64,000 bases of DNA from Piscirickettsiaceae bacterium (GCA_013215775.1 JABSQO010000003.1:62001-126000), one strand, 5' to 3'. Positions 39,144-49,238 are shown, counted from the stretch's first letter. The notes: generated from the letters alone by a model not told the origin. Numbers and translations: made by a program.

Positions 39144-42100
39144 CGAACTGCACCTCTCATGCTGTCTCTAAACGGGCCAGGGCTCGACGCCGCAGCCATT
39201 ACCACATCTAATATCATCTTCTTGCCGTCGAACTTCATTTGGCCTTGGTTTGCCGTTACTTCTTGCGTTGTTTGATTGATGACATTCACCTGGACATTTG
39301 GCGCCTGAGTACCGCCTGCCATTGTTACGGGAATGGATTTACCATCGGGTAGCGGTACAAATGCTTCCGCCATGCTGCCCTCGCCAAACAAGGCCAATTG
39401 TGGTGAGTTTGCCACGCCACCATTAGCGTACGCTTTACCCATACTCGACATCACGCCGCCATTCTTAAATGGCCACAGATTACTCAAGAAGTCACCTATG
39501 CCACTCATAGATCCTCCGGCTCTACCTGCCGCGCCGGATGTTGTGTGAATTGAACCACCGCCTGTTGGCATAACTGTGCCGCCGCCGAGACTGCCAAGTA
39601 AGCCACCCGCAAGGTCTCCCAAGAAGCCGCCGCCACCGCCGCCACCCAACGCTTGCGTCAGGGCTGATTGTATTTGTATCTTAATTATGTCTTGCAAGAT
39701 TGATTCTGCGAGGTCTGCGAAGTCCAATTTGCCCGTTCTTACGAATGTAGCTAATCTGTCGCTGGCGTCGTCTAACCATCTAGCAGACGCTTCTTGCATC
39801 TTCTCAGTAGAGTCTTCCCAGTCACGTAACATTTTATCCATTGGCGTTTCTGTATTGCGAACATATTCTTCCTGCAGGGAGGCTAAGTTCTCCTTCAGGG
39901 CCTTATCTATTTCTAAGATCTCCTGCGCTGTCATTGCTTCTGTTTTAACAATAGACGCCTTCGCCTCTTTGACCTTCTGCTTGTACTCAGCCAAGTAACG
40001 ACCCTTGTCTCTCAAAAGGGAGTTGTTAATCTTCCGCGTGTCTTCAATCAAATCACTCGCATTTGAGAATGTTTCCTTACCAATTGCGTCTAACTTGGCA
40101 ACTTCGGCCAACCTTTTCAACTCTTCCGTAGCGTTAGGAACATTCTTCAGTAACTCGTCAATCTCACGATTTATTCGATCAACAAAGGTGTCATCTTTTT
40201 CAGTTAGGAACTCTTTCTTAGCTGTGGCAGCCTCCTGAGTCATGCGGGCTGATTTTTTGGTAATGGCGTCGATTGCAGACAGCTCATCGCGTCGAGCCTT
40301 TTTAACTCTGTTCAGCTCGTCAACAACCTTTGCGTAACCCTCATACAGCTCTTTGACTTCTGCCAAAGTTTGACCACCCACTCGCAACCCTGCAAGCAAG
40401 TCCTTGCCTTCATCACCAAACACGCCACTTTTTAACAAGCTCTCGAACTTAGCAACCTCGCCACCCAAACCTTCTATTTCAGCAGATGCCTCTATAGTTT
40501 TGGCCTTTAAGCTGGCAATTAAGTTTTCAAGACGTGAGCCCGCGCCGGAGCCAGGCTTGTCGAGCAGCTTAGCCGACTCGCCTGCTATTTTTATCTGAGC
40601 AACTTTCAACTCCGTCAGTCTGATTATCTCTTCTTGAAGGTCTTTTATTTGCGATTTGAGACCTGTGGTTTTTTGCAAACCACCGCCCTTCGCAAGCTCA
40701 GCTCTAATCAAAGCCATCTTTTCTCGGGTGTTTTTAAGAAGACTGTCGTAACTATCAGCAATAGCTTCCTGTCTTCTGCTGATGAACTCTTCTCTTTCTA
40801 TGTCGCCATCGTTATACGCCTTTGAGATTATCTCCATTCTGTCCGAGTAGGCTGCTCTGACGTCCTTGTTCATTCTCGCCATTTCTCGCTTCAGGTCTTC
40901 TGACATTCTTGACGCATTGTTGTCCGCCATCAACTTCAGGCCATCTTCCAAACGCTTTTGCATGTTCAGGCGGTCTGTTATCGACTTGCCCAGCATATCT
41001 CTTTGTTCGTCGATTTCTTTTTGATATTTGGCACGTCTAGCGTCGCCAAACGAGTTAGATAGGCTACCGTCTCTGTGACCCTCTGCCTTCGCTATCTTCG
41101 CCAAAATAGCTTGCTCATTTGCTTCTCTTTGAGCGATTGAATTTCTCAAAATAGATTGCGTGTTTTCATCTACAACTTTGGTGCCGGTTCTCATTATTTC
41201 CGACGCTTCGTCTTGGTTGCCGGCAAATGCGTATATGGCTGCTGCCGCACCCGCTATAATTGCCGCGCCCCACGCCCAGGGACCCATTACCGCAAGCAGT
41301 GAAATCTTCAGCACTCTTAAGCTGTTCGAGAATAATAACGCCGCACCACTTCCTAAAGACATGGAGGTGGTTAAACCACCCGTTAGACCCGCCGTTACCG
41401 CCGACACTGTTCCGACCGCTGTGAGCGCCGCTGTGAGCGCGAGATATGTCTTTTGGATCTTCATCACGATAGAGGCAACAATCGTGGCCGTTTTCCAAAC
41501 CACAACAAACTTGCCCACCGCCATCGTAACGTCCACAATTTGGCCGCCGTGTTTTATCAGGAATTCAGCCGCTGTGGTTAACCCTCTTATTACTGTCGCC
41601 AGCGCTTCACCCCAGGCTTGAGCAAATCTCTCTACCTTGTTTGGATCTAGCCCGTCGATTACCTTGCCCAAGGCGACTTTGGCCTCTTCAAACATCTTAC
41701 TGTTGCCGATGGCCACCTGAAACTTAGTCCATCTCGTTTCTAATCGAGACACCATGCCCGACCATGTATCCATCATTAGTAGACCAGCGCCACCCATCGT
41801 TCTGTCCATCTCACGCAACATACGCTGTAGAGCATCGTGCGCCTCCACCCGCCCAGACGAGATCGCCTTAACAAGTTCTTGGAACGACATGTTCATTGAG
41901 CGAGCCATTAATTTGATTGCTGTGGGGACTGCCTCACCCAACTGCTGACGTAGCTCCTCCATCGAGATGACGCCTTTACCCGCCATCTGTTGAATCGCTA
42001 TTGTTGCTCTATGAAGAATCTCATCCGTGCCACCAAACTGCGCTACGGAGTCTGTCAGGGACACGATAGCGCCCTTTACGTTGTCGAGATTAACCGACTT

Positions 42101-42535
42101 CATTTTCACAAAGCTGTTTGTCAACTCGCCCAAGCTAAATGGTGCGCGCTCAGCCGTGTCAAATAGGAATTTGAGGTTGTCCGCTGCTTCTGTATTTCGA
42201 CCGAACTCCGATGTCGCCGTAGACATGCCTTTTAGTAGAAATGTCATACGCTCGATCTTGGCGTTCGTATCTATAATTGATTTCTGCCAACCCAATGTCG
42301 CGTTGTACAGATTGTGAATACCACCTTTTAAGATGGATGCTGTGATCGCAATGTCGCGGAGCTTGGGCAATAACCCAGTAATGCTCCGCTCCATGCGTTT
42401 GACGGATTTACTCGACTGATCAAAGTTTTTGGCAAGCGACTTAATCGTTTTGCCAGCTTTGATAGTTTTTATTGTAAAGTTTTTATCGTTAAGGTCTAAC
42501 TCAACAGTAATACTACCAAGACTACTACCCATCAA
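39140..42535 (-). CDS. Tail tape measure protein
   Basis: 1131 aa, tape-measure N-terminal segment MSTATSEFGRNTEAADNLKFLFDTAERAPFSLGELTNSFVKMK, TM segments, coiled coils. Confidence 0.93.
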   Translation of the reverse strand: MMGSSLGSITVELDLNDKNFTIKTIKAGKTIKSLAKNFDQSSKSVKRMERSITGLLPKLRDIAITASILKGGIHNLYNATLGWQKSIIDTNAKIERMTFLLKGMSTATSEFGRNTEAADNLKFLFDTAERAPFSLGELTNSFVKMKSVNLDNVKGAIVSLTDSVAQFGGTDEILHRATIAIQQMAGKGVISMEELRQQLGEAVPTAIKLMARSMNMSFQELVKAISSGRVEAHDALQRMLREMDRTMGGAGLLMMDTWSGMVSRLETRWTKFQVAIGNSKMFEEAKVALGKVIDGLDPNKVERFAQAWGEALATVIRGLTTAAEFLIKHGGQIVDVTMAVGKFVVVWKTATIVASIVMKIQKTYLALTAALTAVGTVSAVTAGLTGGLTTSMSLGSGAALLFSNSLRVLKISLLAVMGPWAWGAAIIAGAAAAIYAFAGNQDEASEIMRTGTKVVDENTQSILRNSIAQREANEQAILAKIAKAEGHRDGSLSNSFGDARRAKYQKEIDEQRDMLGKSITDRLNMQKRLEDGLKLMADNNASRMSEDLKREMARMNKDVRAAYSDRMEIISKAYNDGDIEREEFISRRQEAIADSYDSLLKNTREKMALIRAELAKGGGLQKTTGLKSQIKDLQEEIIRLTELKVAQIKIAGESAKLLDKPGSGAGSRLENLIASLKAKTIEASAEIEGLGGEVAKFESLLKSGVFGDEGKDLLAGLRVGGQTLAEVKELYEGYAKVVDELNRVKKARRDELSAIDAITKKSARMTQEAATAKKEFLTEKDDTFVDRINREIDELLKNVPNATEELKRLAEVAKLDAIGKETFSNASDLIEDTRKINNSLLRDKGRYLAEYKQKVKEAKASIVKTEAMTAQEILEIDKALKENLASLQEEYVRNTETPMDKMLRDWEDSTEKMQEASARWLDDASDRLATFVRTGKLDFADLAESILQDIIKIQIQSALTQALGGGGGGGFLGDLAGGLLGSLGGGTVMPTGGGSIHTTSGAAGRAGGSMSGIGDFLSNLWPFKNGGVMSSMGKAYANGGVANSPQLALFGEGSMAEAFVPLPDGKSIPVTMAGGTQAPNVQVNVINQTTQEVTANQGQMKFDGKKMILDVVMAAASSPGPFRDSMRGAVR

Positions 42536-42541
42536 ACACCT

Positions 42542-43167
42542 CTACATCATTGCCGCTAACCGTTGCAAACCTTCTCTGTCCAGTTTCTCTTCTGACGTAG
42601 ATACAGTTCCTAATTCAAGCTCAAGGCTTGACTGGTACTCTTGTAAATTTTCCTTACCACCTCCCAGCGCCACTCCATGCCTCAACTCACGCATGTCCTC
42701 TGTCGCCGAGATTCGACCTATGTTTCCCTGCATCAACCAAAATCGACGAAGGGGCATTGCTAGTACCTCTTTGTCGGTTAAGCTGTAGAAGCGACAGACG
42801 TGGCAAAAGACAAAGCCAAAATCTATCTCAGTAACCTTTGGCTTCTTGTCGTCGGTTACTTTTTTGCTTCTTTCGCGCCCTCTTCACCAATGTCACGGGC
42901 AAACCCGATAATTGTGTTGAGCTGTTGAAGACTTAACGCTTTCAACTTTTTATCCTCAAGCGTTGGAAATGCATCTTTGACCATTTGAATAAGCTCTTTC
43001 ACCTGCTCGCTCAGGGTCATATCCTTGCCTTCGTCTTTCTCCGCCTTCTGCGTCAATTTAATAAACTCAGAAACCGATAATTCTTTCATTGGGTATTCGC
43101 TGCCGCCCAACTTCAGTACCTTCTTTTGTTCTTCCTGGATTTCATCCATATTCAGCATTTTTGCCAT
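42542..43167 (-). CDS. Tail assembly chaperone, predicted -1 frameshift product (GT-like)
   Basis: Slippery A AAA AAG at 42859-42865 immediately before the stop; -1 frame stays open and joins MPLRRFW... ORF ending 42542. Confidence 0.75.
42856..43167 (-). CDS. Tail assembly chaperone (G-like, unshifted product)
   Basis: 103-aa ORF between major tail protein and tape measure. Confidence 0.8.
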   Translation of the reverse strand: MAKMLNMDEIQEEQKKVLKLGGSEYPMKELSVSEFIKLTQKAEKDEGKDMTLSEQVKELIQMVKDAFPTLEDKKLKALSLQQLNTIIGFARDIGEEGAKEAKK

Positions 43168-43191
43168 GTTACTTTCTCCTCAAGTTAAATT

Positions 43192-43211
43192 GCCCCTCCG
43201 CTAAGAGGGGC
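43192..43211 (-). terminator. Leader hairpin
   Basis: GCCCCT-CCGCTAAG-AGGGGC. Confidence 0.5.
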
Positions 43212-43218
43212 ACTGTAC

Positions 43219-43236
43219 TAAGTCACTTGTGACTTA
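43219..43236 (-). promoter_or_regulatory. Operator-like site 9
   Basis: TAAGTCACTTGTGACTTA. Confidence 0.8.
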
Positions 43237-43241
43237 TTTGA

Positions 43242-44078
43242 TTAAGCGCCTAAATCGCCGATTGCGAAAAGTTTGTTGCCAGCCGATGTATCTGGGTAGC
43301 CGGTAAACTCAACATTGTAAACACGCTCTTCGTCCACTTTGTATGCGAAATTCAACGCACCCGCTGTGGCTGCCTTAAACACCGTAAAGTCTTCCGAAAC
43401 ATCAGAAGGCGCATTGTCAGAAGGATGTAATGACAATAGCTGAGACGTTGACAACAAGTCAGCACCGATGCCATTCGTCACATCAACACGCTTTTGCGAA
43501 TTAACGCCACCTGCCAATGTGCCAGCAGAAACGGTGTCGCTAGATGCCGCAAGCGTGAAGCTGTCGCCAGCAACCGACTTAAGGTCATAAGTGATTGTTA
43601 AAATAGTGCCGTTTTCCGAGTACGTCGCTGGCATAACCAACACGTCTACAGAAGCGTTTAGATCTGTCACCAATGTGCCAAGCGTAGTTGCTAAGTCAAC
43701 ACCAATTTGGACGTCGTTAGTAAGCGCAGGGCTTGCTTTAAACGTAAACACAACACCGTTGATTGTAATTGTGTCGGCCTCTGTCGGTTGGTCAGCAAAG
43801 GTAATCGTACCCGTTGCGTTTGTACCACCCGTTTCGACCAATGTCGCACCTGGCATAATCTTGACCAGATTTTCTAAAGTCGTTTCCGCCATCGGTACGG
43901 ATACCTTGACCGAACGCTTCATGATGTACTCGTTCACTTCTGATTCACCAAATTGGTCAACCGTTACCTTATGTGTGTCTGTCGTAACCTCAACACTAAC
44001 GCCACCTTTGGTATAACCCAAGTTGACGCCGCCTAAAGTCACATCGCAGACGCCTAGTTTGACGTTCTCTGTGCCCAT
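43242..44078 (-). CDS. Major tail protein, with inserted beta domain
   Basis: GTENVKLGVCDVTLGGVNLGYTKGGVSVEV tail-tube-like start; position before chaperone pair. Confidence 0.75.
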   Translation of the reverse strand: MGTENVKLGVCDVTLGGVNLGYTKGGVSVEVTTDTHKVTVDQFGESEVNEYIMKRSVKVSVPMAETTLENLVKIMPGATLVETGGTNATGTITFADQPTEADTITINGVVFTFKASPALTNDVQIGVDLATTLGTLVTDLNASVDVLVMPATYSENGTILTITYDLKSVAGDSFTLAASSDTVSAGTLAGGVNSQKRVDVTNGIGADLLSTSQLLSLHPSDNAPSDVSEDFTVFKAATAGALNFAYKVDEERVYNVEFTGYPDTSAGNKLFAIGDLGA

Positions 44079-44102
44079 TGTTTATCTCCTTTGCAAAGAA
44101 AT

Positions 44103-44486
44103 TTAAGTTCTAATATAAGCAGTGTCGTAATTAACACTGATCTCAAGGTAATCACCTTTAGATGACGGAAAGATCACCGGCTCATGCCGAGGTCTCATGT
44201 ACTTGACGGATATGCCCGTTAGAGCGTCTGTATTGCCCAGCGTAAGCGCTTCCATCACCATTTCTGCAAGAGCAACACCCTTCTTACGATCAGTGTGTCT
44301 CACGATAACCTGAAACGACGTCTTCCTATAATTAGGAAGGTCGTAGTCAATCTGCTCGCCAATTAGAGGGGACACCAGCAGCACACCCTCCTCTACATTC
44401 TCTGGCATGTGATCTGCAAACAAATCCTCACCTGCAAACGCGATGCCCTTGCTCTCTAAATAACCAGCTATAGGCTCCAATTTCAT
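44103..44486 (-). CDS. Tail terminator-like protein
   Basis: 127 aa, position and composition typical of tail terminators. Confidence 0.55.
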   Translation of the reverse strand: MKLEPIAGYLESKGIAFAGEDLFADHMPENVEEGVLLVSPLIGEQIDYDLPNYRKTSFQVIVRHTDRKKGVALAEMVMEALTLGNTDALTGISVKYMRPRHEPVIFPSSKGDYLEISVNYDTAYIRT

Positions 44487-44923
44487 AGCGAACCCTTTAT
44501 TGCCAGCATTACAGATTGAATAATTTCTTTCTCCAGCTTTTGAACCGCTCTTTCTAAATACTTCGGACCAACAACTTGACCATTTGCTCTCTGCTTTGCC
44601 AACGAGTCTTTGCCGAGGTTGTACTGACCCTCGTGCATTCTCGTTGCGTAATCACCGACAGTCTTATCTGGTCTGTGTGGCAGCGCTTTACTTTCGTTTA
44701 CAAAAATAGTGATTCGAGTTCTAGTGTTGAGACCAAATCTATCCTCTTGCAACTCAAGCGCATCTTCCAAGTTTCCCTCATCAACGGGTGCTTGCTTTTT
44801 TGCCAACTCCAGTATCTCTTTCGCCCCGCCTCGCATTGCATCTAGCGCTCTTGGGTTTGTCTTCTTGTGTTGATTGCTCAACATTGACGACACGGCGCTT
44901 ATGCCGCGAACTTCTAAGCCCAT
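44483..44923 (-). CDS. HK97-gp10-like head-tail/tail completion protein
   Basis: GAKEILELAKKQAPVDEGNLEDAL. Confidence 0.7.
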   Translation of the reverse strand: MGLEVRGISAVSSMLSNQHKKTNPRALDAMRGGAKEILELAKKQAPVDEGNLEDALELQEDRFGLNTRTRITIFVNESKALPHRPDKTVGDYATRMHEGQYNLGKDSLAKQRANGQVVGPKYLERAVQKLEKEIIQSVMLAIKGSL

Positions 44924-45255
44924 GCCACCAAATCAACCTGAACGTGGTCTACCCTGCCGTTCACGCTGAACCTTATATTCTTACTATCAACCTTCAGAGT
45001 GATGTCCGCTATTTCGACTTTATCCCCTAGATTTATTTTAGTTGTTGGCAAAAACAACAACCGCGAGGTGGACACAATCTCATCTATTTTGCCTCGTGAA
45101 GCAGAGCTGTCGGCACGAACCGACGTCTTTTCTCTCGAAACAACAAGGCGCACAACGCTACACAATGCCTGTCTGGGCTTTGCTAGCTTCTCTTGGCCAT
45201 ACAGGTCGGTAGACTTGGATGACTGAATTTGGCATGTAACGCTTGGTCTAATCAT
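44914..45255 (-). CDS. Hypothetical head-tail protein
   Basis: 113-aa ORF in head-tail block. Confidence 0.5.
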   Translation of the reverse strand: MIRPSVTCQIQSSKSTDLYGQEKLAKPRQALCSVVRLVVSREKTSVRADSSASRGKIDEIVSTSRLLFLPTTKINLGDKVEIADITLKVDSKNIRFSVNGRVDHVQVDLVAWA

Positions 45256-45287
45256 GTAACAATCATACCACTTTAGGCTTAATTATT

Positions 45288-45305
45288 CCAGTCACCAGTG
45301 ACTTA
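45288..45305 (-). promoter_or_regulatory. Operator-like site 10
   Basis: CCAGTCACCAGTGACTTA. Confidence 0.7.
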
Positions 45306-46041
45306 TCTTTTCGCTCGAAACTATTGAGCTGCTGTTTGGGTGGAATACTTCCTTTCTGATGTCGCCGTACGTCTGACCTTCACCGGTTGGGGTGATGAAA
45401 AATGGCATCCCATGATGCTTGTGGCCTGTATTGGCATTTTTAACATACGCTTTGTTTTTGCCGCTCACCGCAATAGCGTAAAGTTGCGATTCGTTGTAGA
45501 TATTCAACAGCGACCCGCGAACTAGCGTAGAGATGTATCTGAGACTGCCCCAGCCCTTCCCTGCTCTGTCCGTGAATGAATAGTTGATCTCTCTATCAAA
45601 TTGACTTTTGACAGCTAAGATCGACGCTGTGCGACTCCAGCCTCGCTGTCTGGACATCATGCCCACTCTTAGCGACATATCGTTAAAGTGCTTCAACACG
45701 GCATGGTCGTCTCTACGCACCTGACTGTGAAACGAATCCATTACGTCGGCAATGGTTACGGTGGCTGAGTCGACAAAGTTATCATCAAGCGTTCCGTAGT
45801 TGGCCAACTTCCACATTTGAGAAGCAAGTCTTTGACTCTCCTCTCTGGCAAAGTCATTACTAACCTCCCATACAGCGTGTCTAAGGGCGGATCTCGTCAC
45901 CTCAGAACTCATAGTGGGTGATGTAGCAAATCTTCTAAGCAAGCCTTCTTTGCTCATAATGTGGGCGTTATACCGATCCACAAATGACTTTGTGACTGAG
46001 TTGATGTGATCAATCATAGTCAACCTATCCTTCTGCTCCAC
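45292..46041 (-). CDS. Minor head protein-like
   Basis: 249-aa ORF; ...NANTGHKHHGMPFFITPTGEGQTYGDIRKEVFHPNSSS ending resembles phage minor head proteins. Confidence 0.5.
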   Translation of the reverse strand: MEQKDRLTMIDHINSVTKSFVDRYNAHIMSKEGLLRRFATSPTMSSEVTRSALRHAVWEVSNDFAREESQRLASQMWKLANYGTLDDNFVDSATVTIADVMDSFHSQVRRDDHAVLKHFNDMSLRVGMMSRQRGWSRTASILAVKSQFDREINYSFTDRAGKGWGSLRYISTLVRGSLLNIYNESQLYAIAVSGKNKAYVKNANTGHKHHGMPFFITPTGEGQTYGDIRKEVFHPNSSSIVSSEKISHW

Positions 46042-46742
46042 GTAATGTAGCCGGTCAGGTATCGTAGTGCCTTTTCACTCACCGCCAGTACAAGTGGCTT
46101 CCCAGGGCGAAACATGTTGGAACTCTCACCAACCGTTTCGGACATCAAACCAGTGCGCCGCTTGTCCTCAACCGTGTCGCCGCCCATCATGAAGTCCGCC
46201 TCGGCTATCTGCGCTTTGGCGATTGCAGCCAACAGGTCAGAATCAATCAAAGTCAGATCAACCTCCGAGATGTTGCCAATGTTAAAATTCAGCTTGGTAA
46301 TGTTCACGTAAGCCTCGATCATTGCCGCTTTCTTCTGTCGATCTGTAGACCCAGACCAAATATCAATACCGACCATATCGAGAGAGGTCAATAGCGCCTG
46401 GTTGTAGGTTTGAAACGACGTTTCACCCACCACAAGCGTATTTGCCGCCTCTACGACGTATCGAGAGGTGCTGGTGACAATACCTAACGCCGTCACCATT
46501 GTCAGTTCGACTGTTCTTAATCCCTTTATTGCACCCACAGCAAGGGTATTCTCAGGGGAGTTTACCGTGATGGCCGTACCTGAGTCGCCATCATTGATAG
46601 TGACCGTGGTCTCTGCGACCAGTTCGGTATTGTCTTCCGAAAGGACTCTGTACGTTGCCGATGTTGGAGATACTAAATTGTCGTTATCATCGACAAACTG
46701 CATCTCAACCTTAACTATCGAACCATCGCGATAAATTTCCAT
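46020..46742 (-). CDS. Head-tail connector-like protein
   Basis: 240-aa ORF in head-tail block. Confidence 0.45.
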   Translation of the reverse strand: MEIYRDGSIVKVEMQFVDDNDNLVSPTSATYRVLSEDNTELVAETTVTINDGDSGTAITVNSPENTLAVGAIKGLRTVELTMVTALGIVTSTSRYVVEAANTLVVGETSFQTYNQALLTSLDMVGIDIWSGSTDRQKKAAMIEAYVNITKLNFNIGNISEVDLTLIDSDLLAAIAKAQIAEADFMMGGDTVEDKRRTGLMSETVGESSNMFRPGKPLVLAVSEKALRYLTGYITWSRRIG

Positions 46743-46749
46743 CTGTTAA

Positions 46750-47229
46750 TTACCCCTGCGCTGTAACGATTGCGTCAATCAGGCCAGCAATGCTGTTCGA
46801 CTTAGCGCCAAACTCTCCAGCAATCTCGCGGACGCCTACAATGCCTTTTTCATCAGCAACAACTTCCAACTGCTCTCGCGTGTACTTGGCCGTTTTAACA
46901 GACTCTTTCGGCGCTTGACTGTTCATCTTTTGAATGTACTTCTCAACGCCAGTTCGATTGTCTTCGCCATCCGCAGTAGATTCAACAACGGGCAAAGTAA
47001 CCTCGGCCGTCGATGGTGCTGGCATATTTGCGTTTTCAATAACTACGTTTGCGGGGCTTGAATTGCCGCCATTTTCAAACTCACATCGCATTGCCGCCGA
47101 AAGACGGAACGCCTGGGTTTTGGTGACCGCCTCGATAGACAAGCCATCTTTAAATTCGATACCACCCGCCACACCTGTCAAATGGTTAAAGCCTAATTCT
47201 AAAATTCTTAACTTTTGTAGTGACATCAC
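46750..47229 (-). CDS. Head-associated protein with HeH/SAP-like C-terminus
   Basis: YTREQLEVVADEKGIVGVREIAGEFGAKSNSIAGLIDAIV. Confidence 0.5.
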   Translation of the reverse strand: MMSLQKLRILELGFNHLTGVAGGIEFKDGLSIEAVTKTQAFRLSAAMRCEFENGGNSSPANVVIENANMPAPSTAEVTLPVVESTADGEDNRTGVEKYIQKMNSQAPKESVKTAKYTREQLEVVADEKGIVGVREIAGEFGAKSNSIAGLIDAIVTAQG

Positions 47230-47248
47230 TACCTCCTAATAAACAAAA

Positions 47249-47276
47249 ACGGGCAATGGAAAAAACCATCACCCGT
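47249..47276 (-). terminator. Intrinsic terminator / attenuator-like hairpin
   Basis: Minus strand ACGGGTGATGGTTTTTTCCATTGCCCGT followed by TTTTTG. Confidence 0.7.
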
Positions 47277-47283
47277 TCTATTC

Positions 47284-47301
47284 TAAGTCACTTGTGACTT
47301 A
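47284..47301 (-). promoter_or_regulatory. Operator-like site 11
   Basis: TAAGTCACTTGTGACTTA. Confidence 0.8.
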
Positions 47302-47310
47302 TTATCCAGC

Positions 47311-48216
47311 TTAAATGTTCTGGATACCTTGGATACGCGCCAAAGACTTAGTGCTCTTCAGAGCAGTACCGCAGTACCATTTAAGACGTGTGCGAGTCGC
47401 ATCTTTGTTCTGTACCGTACCGATGTCTTCAACAACGATACCAGCAGAGCTGCCGCCGTAGATAGCGTGTAAGCCATCAACTTCATTCAAACGCATAGCG
47501 TAGATAGAAGTGGCCGCAGTCTCAGTACCTTGAACTTCGTCAATTGGTAAGAAGTCATTAACGATGATTGGAATACCGTTGTGACCTGGAACCGCACGAC
47601 CGAAGTTCTCAATCATAATGCTTTCAGGCAATGTACCACCCATAGCGCGTAGCAATGCGCGGTAGGCACGTAAAGTACCAGAACGCATCATAATCGCATC
47701 AGCACCGTTTGGAACTGCGTCTAACAACTCGTCTAACATTGTTAAAGTAATAGGAGCGCCATTAGCACCGGCAGTGATCGTCTGACCACCTGTAACTAAA
47801 GATGCAACACCATCAAACTCTTTAGCATTAGTACCGTTATCACCAATCGCTAAAGTGCGACGGAATTTTCGAGCAAGACCTTTTGCTTTTTGAGCGATTT
47901 GAATAGCTTTTTGGCTATTGTGATCACCCATTGTCGCGTCAAGGAATTTGTCCACATCCACATCACCAGCTAAAACTCGTAAGTTCGCAGTGACTTCGGT
48001 AAAGGTTGACGCTTCTTCGTTCACAGTATCGTTCACTGGATCTAAGAAATCGCCTTCTGAAATAGTGTTTTCACGGTTATAGACATAAGCCTTACCGTTC
48101 ACACCCATAAATGGAAGCAACGCAAATAATTCATCCTTGTCGATGATTTCTTCAATCACACCAGAGACAAGTTGATTATTCGACAGCTTCTCAGCTTCTA
48201 CACGTAATAGTGCCAT
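47311..48216 (-). CDS. Major capsid protein
   Basis: 301 aa, follows scaffold-like gene; VIEEIIDKDELFALLPFMGVNGKAYVYNRE typical capsid start. Confidence 0.85.
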   Translation of the reverse strand: MALLRVEAEKLSNNQLVSGVIEEIIDKDELFALLPFMGVNGKAYVYNRENTISEGDFLDPVNDTVNEEASTFTEVTANLRVLAGDVDVDKFLDATMGDHNSQKAIQIAQKAKGLARKFRRTLAIGDNGTNAKEFDGVASLVTGGQTITAGANGAPITLTMLDELLDAVPNGADAIMMRSGTLRAYRALLRAMGGTLPESIMIENFGRAVPGHNGIPIIVNDFLPIDEVQGTETAATSIYAMRLNEVDGLHAIYGGSSAGIVVEDIGTVQNKDATRTRLKWYCGTALKSTKSLARIQGIQNI

Positions 48217-48269
48217 TCTTTCTAACTCCTAAAAAAATAGATATGTCGATTTAACTAACCGGTAAGAGA

Positions 48270-48287
48270 TAAGTCAGTCGTGACTTA
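48270..48287 (-). promoter_or_regulatory. Operator-like site 12
   Basis: TAAGTCAGTCGTGACTTA. Confidence 0.75.
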
Positions 48288-48305
48288 TTATACAGGATAG
48301 AGGTT

Positions 48306-49238
48306 TTATTTACTAGAGTTAAGAGCCGCTTCGATCTTGCTTGCGCCTTTCAACTCAATCTTGATTTCCTTGGTCTTACCACCACCAGGCTTGGAATCAC
48401 CACCTGGCTTAGCTTGGGATCTAACAATGTGGTCGCGATCAGGGTCAGCATCAACAATCTTGGCAATAGCAGCTTCAAACCCAAGAGGTTTGCCCTCGCC
48501 ATCTACAAGCATTGTGCGGCCATCCGTACCAACAGTTTTGTCATAAGCAATTACGCTGCCATCTTCCACATCAAAGTGGCTACCGTAGATAATTCGAGCT
48601 TTAGAAGACGTCAGAGTTAATTTGTCACCAATATAGCCAGAGGCGTCGAATGAATGACCCACCGTCAAGTTGTTGATCGTCGTATCCTTGCCGGATAGTT
48701 TTGATTTCAACTTTTCGATTTCAGTCGTCAGTTCGCCCTTGTCTTTATTTTGCTGTTCAACCATTTGCTGACGCAATTTATCCCACTCGCCCTTTTTCTC
48801 AAGCTCTGTGGTCTTCGCGTCTTTCTGCGTTTGAATCAACTTTCTAACTTCTTCCAAGTCAATGCCGTCAAACTTGCCAAGATCGGATTTCAACTTTTCG
48901 ATCTCATCAGTTTGTAGTTTCAGCGTTGCCTTTTTGCTCATCACTTCTTTCAGCAGTTTCGCTTCTGCGTCTGACGGAGTGTTGCTCTTACCCTTGTTGT
49001 CGTTGTCGTTGTCGTCGTCATTGGCGTTGCCGCCTTTGTTGTCGCCGTCGTTGTTGGAATTGTCATCATTGTCGTTATCGCCGGTACCTTTGTTGTCGTC
49101 GCCATCATTTACGCCGTCAGCACCTACTCCGCGATTTGACTCCGGATTCTCTTCCCAATACGCCGTCCACTCTAACGAATACGGGTCTGTTGGTTTACTC
49201 ATCGTTTTAAACATTGTTATTACCTTTCTTTTGACCAT
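48306..49238 (-). CDS. Scaffold-like protein with Asp/Asn-rich linker
   Basis: DGDDNKGTGDNDNDDNSNNDGDNKGGNANDDDNDNDNKG low-complexity followed by coiled-coil; between portal and capsid. Confidence 0.75.
   Translation of the reverse strand: MVKRKVITMFKTMSKPTDPYSLEWTAYWEENPESNRGVGADGVNDGDDNKGTGDNDNDDNSNNDGDNKGGNANDDDNDNDNKGKSNTPSDAEAKLLKEVMSKKATLKLQTDEIEKLKSDLGKFDGIDLEEVRKLIQTQKDAKTTELEKKGEWDKLRQQMVEQQNKDKGELTTEIEKLKSKLSGKDTTINNLTVGHSFDASGYIGDKLTLTSSKARIIYGSHFDVEDGSVIAYDKTVGTDGRTMLVDGEGKPLGFEAAIAKIVDADPDRDHIVRSQAKPGGDSKPGGGKTKEIKIELKGASKIEAALNSSK

Noticed and set aside
39333-42834. Many plus-strand ORFs opposite the tape measure and chaperone genes
   Set aside because: Pro/Ser-rich translations antisense to well-supported minus-strand genes; no independent RBS or family signal.
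48950-49140. GTC/GTT-rich tract as a microsatellite or regulatory repeat
   Set aside because: It is the codon-level Asp/Asn linker of the scaffold-like protein.
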